Shown here: positions 33,760 to 34,988 of the stretch, one piece after another
How the letters are laid out: each line of letters opens with the position of its first letter
Numbering within the stretch: position 1 is the stretch's first letter
Assembly (NCBI GenBank): GCA_022578965.1
Contig: MU400823.1
Coordinates: 1 to 34,988, forward strand
DNA: 34,988 nt
Origin: Xylaria sp. FL1777
Lineage: Eukaryota; Ascomycota; Sordariomycetes; Xylariales; Xylariaceae
Reading direction: 5' to 3'
Translations under genes and position numbers: made by a program
The notes under the pieces: model-generated
The model's input: only the letters and a program-made list of their open reading frames with translations
The model's database searches: none
What the model was told of the DNA's origin: nothing

Positions 33760-34734
33760 ACTATTATATTTTACTAAAGCAATAAAAAGCGCTTAAATAT
33801 TATAGCTAATTTTAATAATTCTAATTTATTTATTTAGGTTTTTATTTATAGCTTAAAAATTACTAGTATAAGTATTAATTTATATAACTATTGCTGCAAA
33901 AACTACATTATGTTTTTATTTTAAAGTACTAATATATTAAACTAGCTATTTAGTTAATTTATACGTATAAAACAAAAAAAATATATTAAGTAGTTTATTA
34001 TTATAATTATTAGTACTATTTATAAAAAATATAAAAGCATTATATAGCGCAAGTTTTTATAGCAAATTACTATAAAAAGCAATATTAATCTTAAAATTAA
34101 AAAAAAGCTAAGTACTATTATTTGTTATAAAATAATTTAATGCTTATATAATTAATTATATAGTTATTATTTACTAAAGGCTATAAACCTTAATATTACT
34201 ACTATTTTTTTTAAATTCTTTTATAAAGTATGCAACTATATTTTTGCTATTATTTAGCTTGCTATAAATAAACTTAAATAATATTATATTATAAATAAGT
34301 TTGCAGCTTTTAATTATATTATATGTGCTATATATTTAGCAAAGCTACAAAGTACTAAAAAAAAAAAACCCTTTATAACATTTTAGCAAGTAAAACAATT
34401 AAGTAACTTAAAACAATAGCATTTTTTACATTTTTATAGATATTTGCTAAATAAAATTATTACTGCTTTCTAAAAAGCTAAAAACTAGAATGTTAAAGCT
34501 ATTAATGCTTGTTTAGCTAAAATTAATAAAGCGTAAGTAGCCTAAAAAAAAGCAGAACTTAAAAAGCAAAAAAATAAAAAACGTGCATAGCAAAAACAAA
34601 AAAAACAAAAAAAAAAAAAACAACTAAAAGAAAAAAAGGCCCAAAAAAAAGCCAGAGTTAAAAAAGAAGCAAAAATTGCAAAAAAAGCTAAAGCTGCAAA
34701 AAAAGCAATATATAAAACCTTTAAAAAGCAATAA
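33760..34734 (+). pseudogene. Decayed ORF with Lys/Ala-rich coiled-coil C-terminus
   Basis: The longest legible remnant in the window: one plus phase of 325 codons, interrupted by roughly 20 TAA/TAG and no TGA. Blocks in order start with NKKRLNIIANFNNSNLFI, VFIYSLKITSISINLYNYC and FIRIKQKKYIK. Next are STIYKKYKSII, QITIKSNINLKIKKKLSTII and YYLLKAINLNITTIFFKFFY. After them come LAINKLK, YYIINKFAAFNYIICAIYLA, KLQSTKKKKPFITF and QVKQLSNLK. The final blocks are HFLHFYRYLLNKIITAF, NVKAINACLAKINKA and KKAELKKQKNKKRA, with the Lys/Ala tail KKARVKKEAKIAKKAKAAKK. It ends KTFKKQ then TAA. A basic coiled-coil end after a mixed globular region is common in fungal DDE transposases, but no catalytic triad is identifiable. 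GA and CC dinucleotides are better preserved in the tail (34560-34690) than elsewhere. Confidence 0.55.
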
Positions 34735-34988
34735 GCATAAGCAAAAAAAAAAAATGCAAATATTGCAACAAATAATAATAAATATAAAGTATTTTAATAG
34801 CTTAGCTATATACTTAAGTAAATTATAAATTAAGTTTATATTACTATAGTATTAAAAGTATTTATTAAATGTAATAATAAAACTTATTAAAAATAAAAAA
34901 GCTTTAAAAAAAAAATATTTAAAAAGAAAAAAAAGCAAATTTATTAATTGTTTAATTATAATTATAAATATTAAAAAATTAAATATTT
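34735..34988. other. Window edge, A-rich, no gene seen
   Basis: It continues Lys/Asn-coding A-rich sequence for about 60 bases beyond the TAA at 34732, then AT-rich sequence with no feature recognised. Confidence 0.35.

Noticed and set aside
30405..34734. Alternative genetic code with TAA/TAG = Gln (ciliate-like), since the long frames lack TGA
   Set aside because: TGA is rare everywhere because GA is depleted, so its absence is uninformative. Transition-only divergence between repeat copies, and stops also at likely Trp/Arg positions, fit point-mutated transposons better.
1..34988. Bacterial endosymbiont, organelle or viral genome with extreme AT content
   Set aside because: Such genomes are gene-dense with long open frames and visible tRNA/rRNA. 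Here there are none, while LTR retrotransposon structure and nested repeats are present.

Overview
The window is roughly 83-87% A+T by eye and has no intact conventional gene, tRNA or rRNA that I can see. It looks like an AT-rich, transposon-filled block of a filamentous fungal (probably ascomycete) nuclear genome degraded by a repeat-induced-point-mutation (RIP)-like process. Three things support this. Long repeats are present in several copies that differ almost only by C/T and G/A transitions. Decayed reading frames are interrupted by TAA/TAG where CAA, CAG or TGG codons would be expected. A complete LTR retrotransposon is nested in an older repeat. The organism is inferred, not proven.

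Layout. 1-1711: AT-rich flank with one Lys-rich decayed frame. 1712-13990: repeat unit copy A, split at 4561/12422 by a 7.86-kb LTR retrotransposon (4562-12421; 193-bp LTRs; 5-bp TSD tttaa). 13991-18453: copy B, abutting the truncated end of copy A, followed by a roughly 0.7-kb tail (18454-19150). 19151-24181: single-copy-looking decayed sequence with a minus-strand frame, a degenerate tandem array (about 21290-21640), a modular satellite (about 21650-22410) and a purine-only tract (about 22820-23045). 24182-28658: copy C, the least mutated copy, plus the same tail (28659-29360). 29361-34988: decayed sequence with three plus-strand frames (30405-31187, 32827-33114, 33760-34734), palindromes, and a 39-bp in-frame tandem repeat.

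The repeat unit plus tail is about 5.2 kb. It reads best on the minus strand: a frame in the tail (5' side), then decayed frames, a palindrome, and a Lys/Gln/Ala-rich frame ending near the left edge. Copy A lacks the tail, so it is truncated at its presumed 5' side. I cannot name the element's class; no reverse transcriptase, integrase or DDE core survives legibly.

Two observations stand out. First, surviving cytosines sit almost only after a purine (GpC or ApC). TpC is nearly absent outside the youngest copy and a few low-complexity islands, which is not the context classically reported for RIP (CpA). Second, a long palindrome inside the repeat unit has two different sequences in different copies, with matching changes in both arms, and several palindromes sharing an AAAAAACTAAATATTT-like arm lie near the edges of decayed frames elsewhere in the window.
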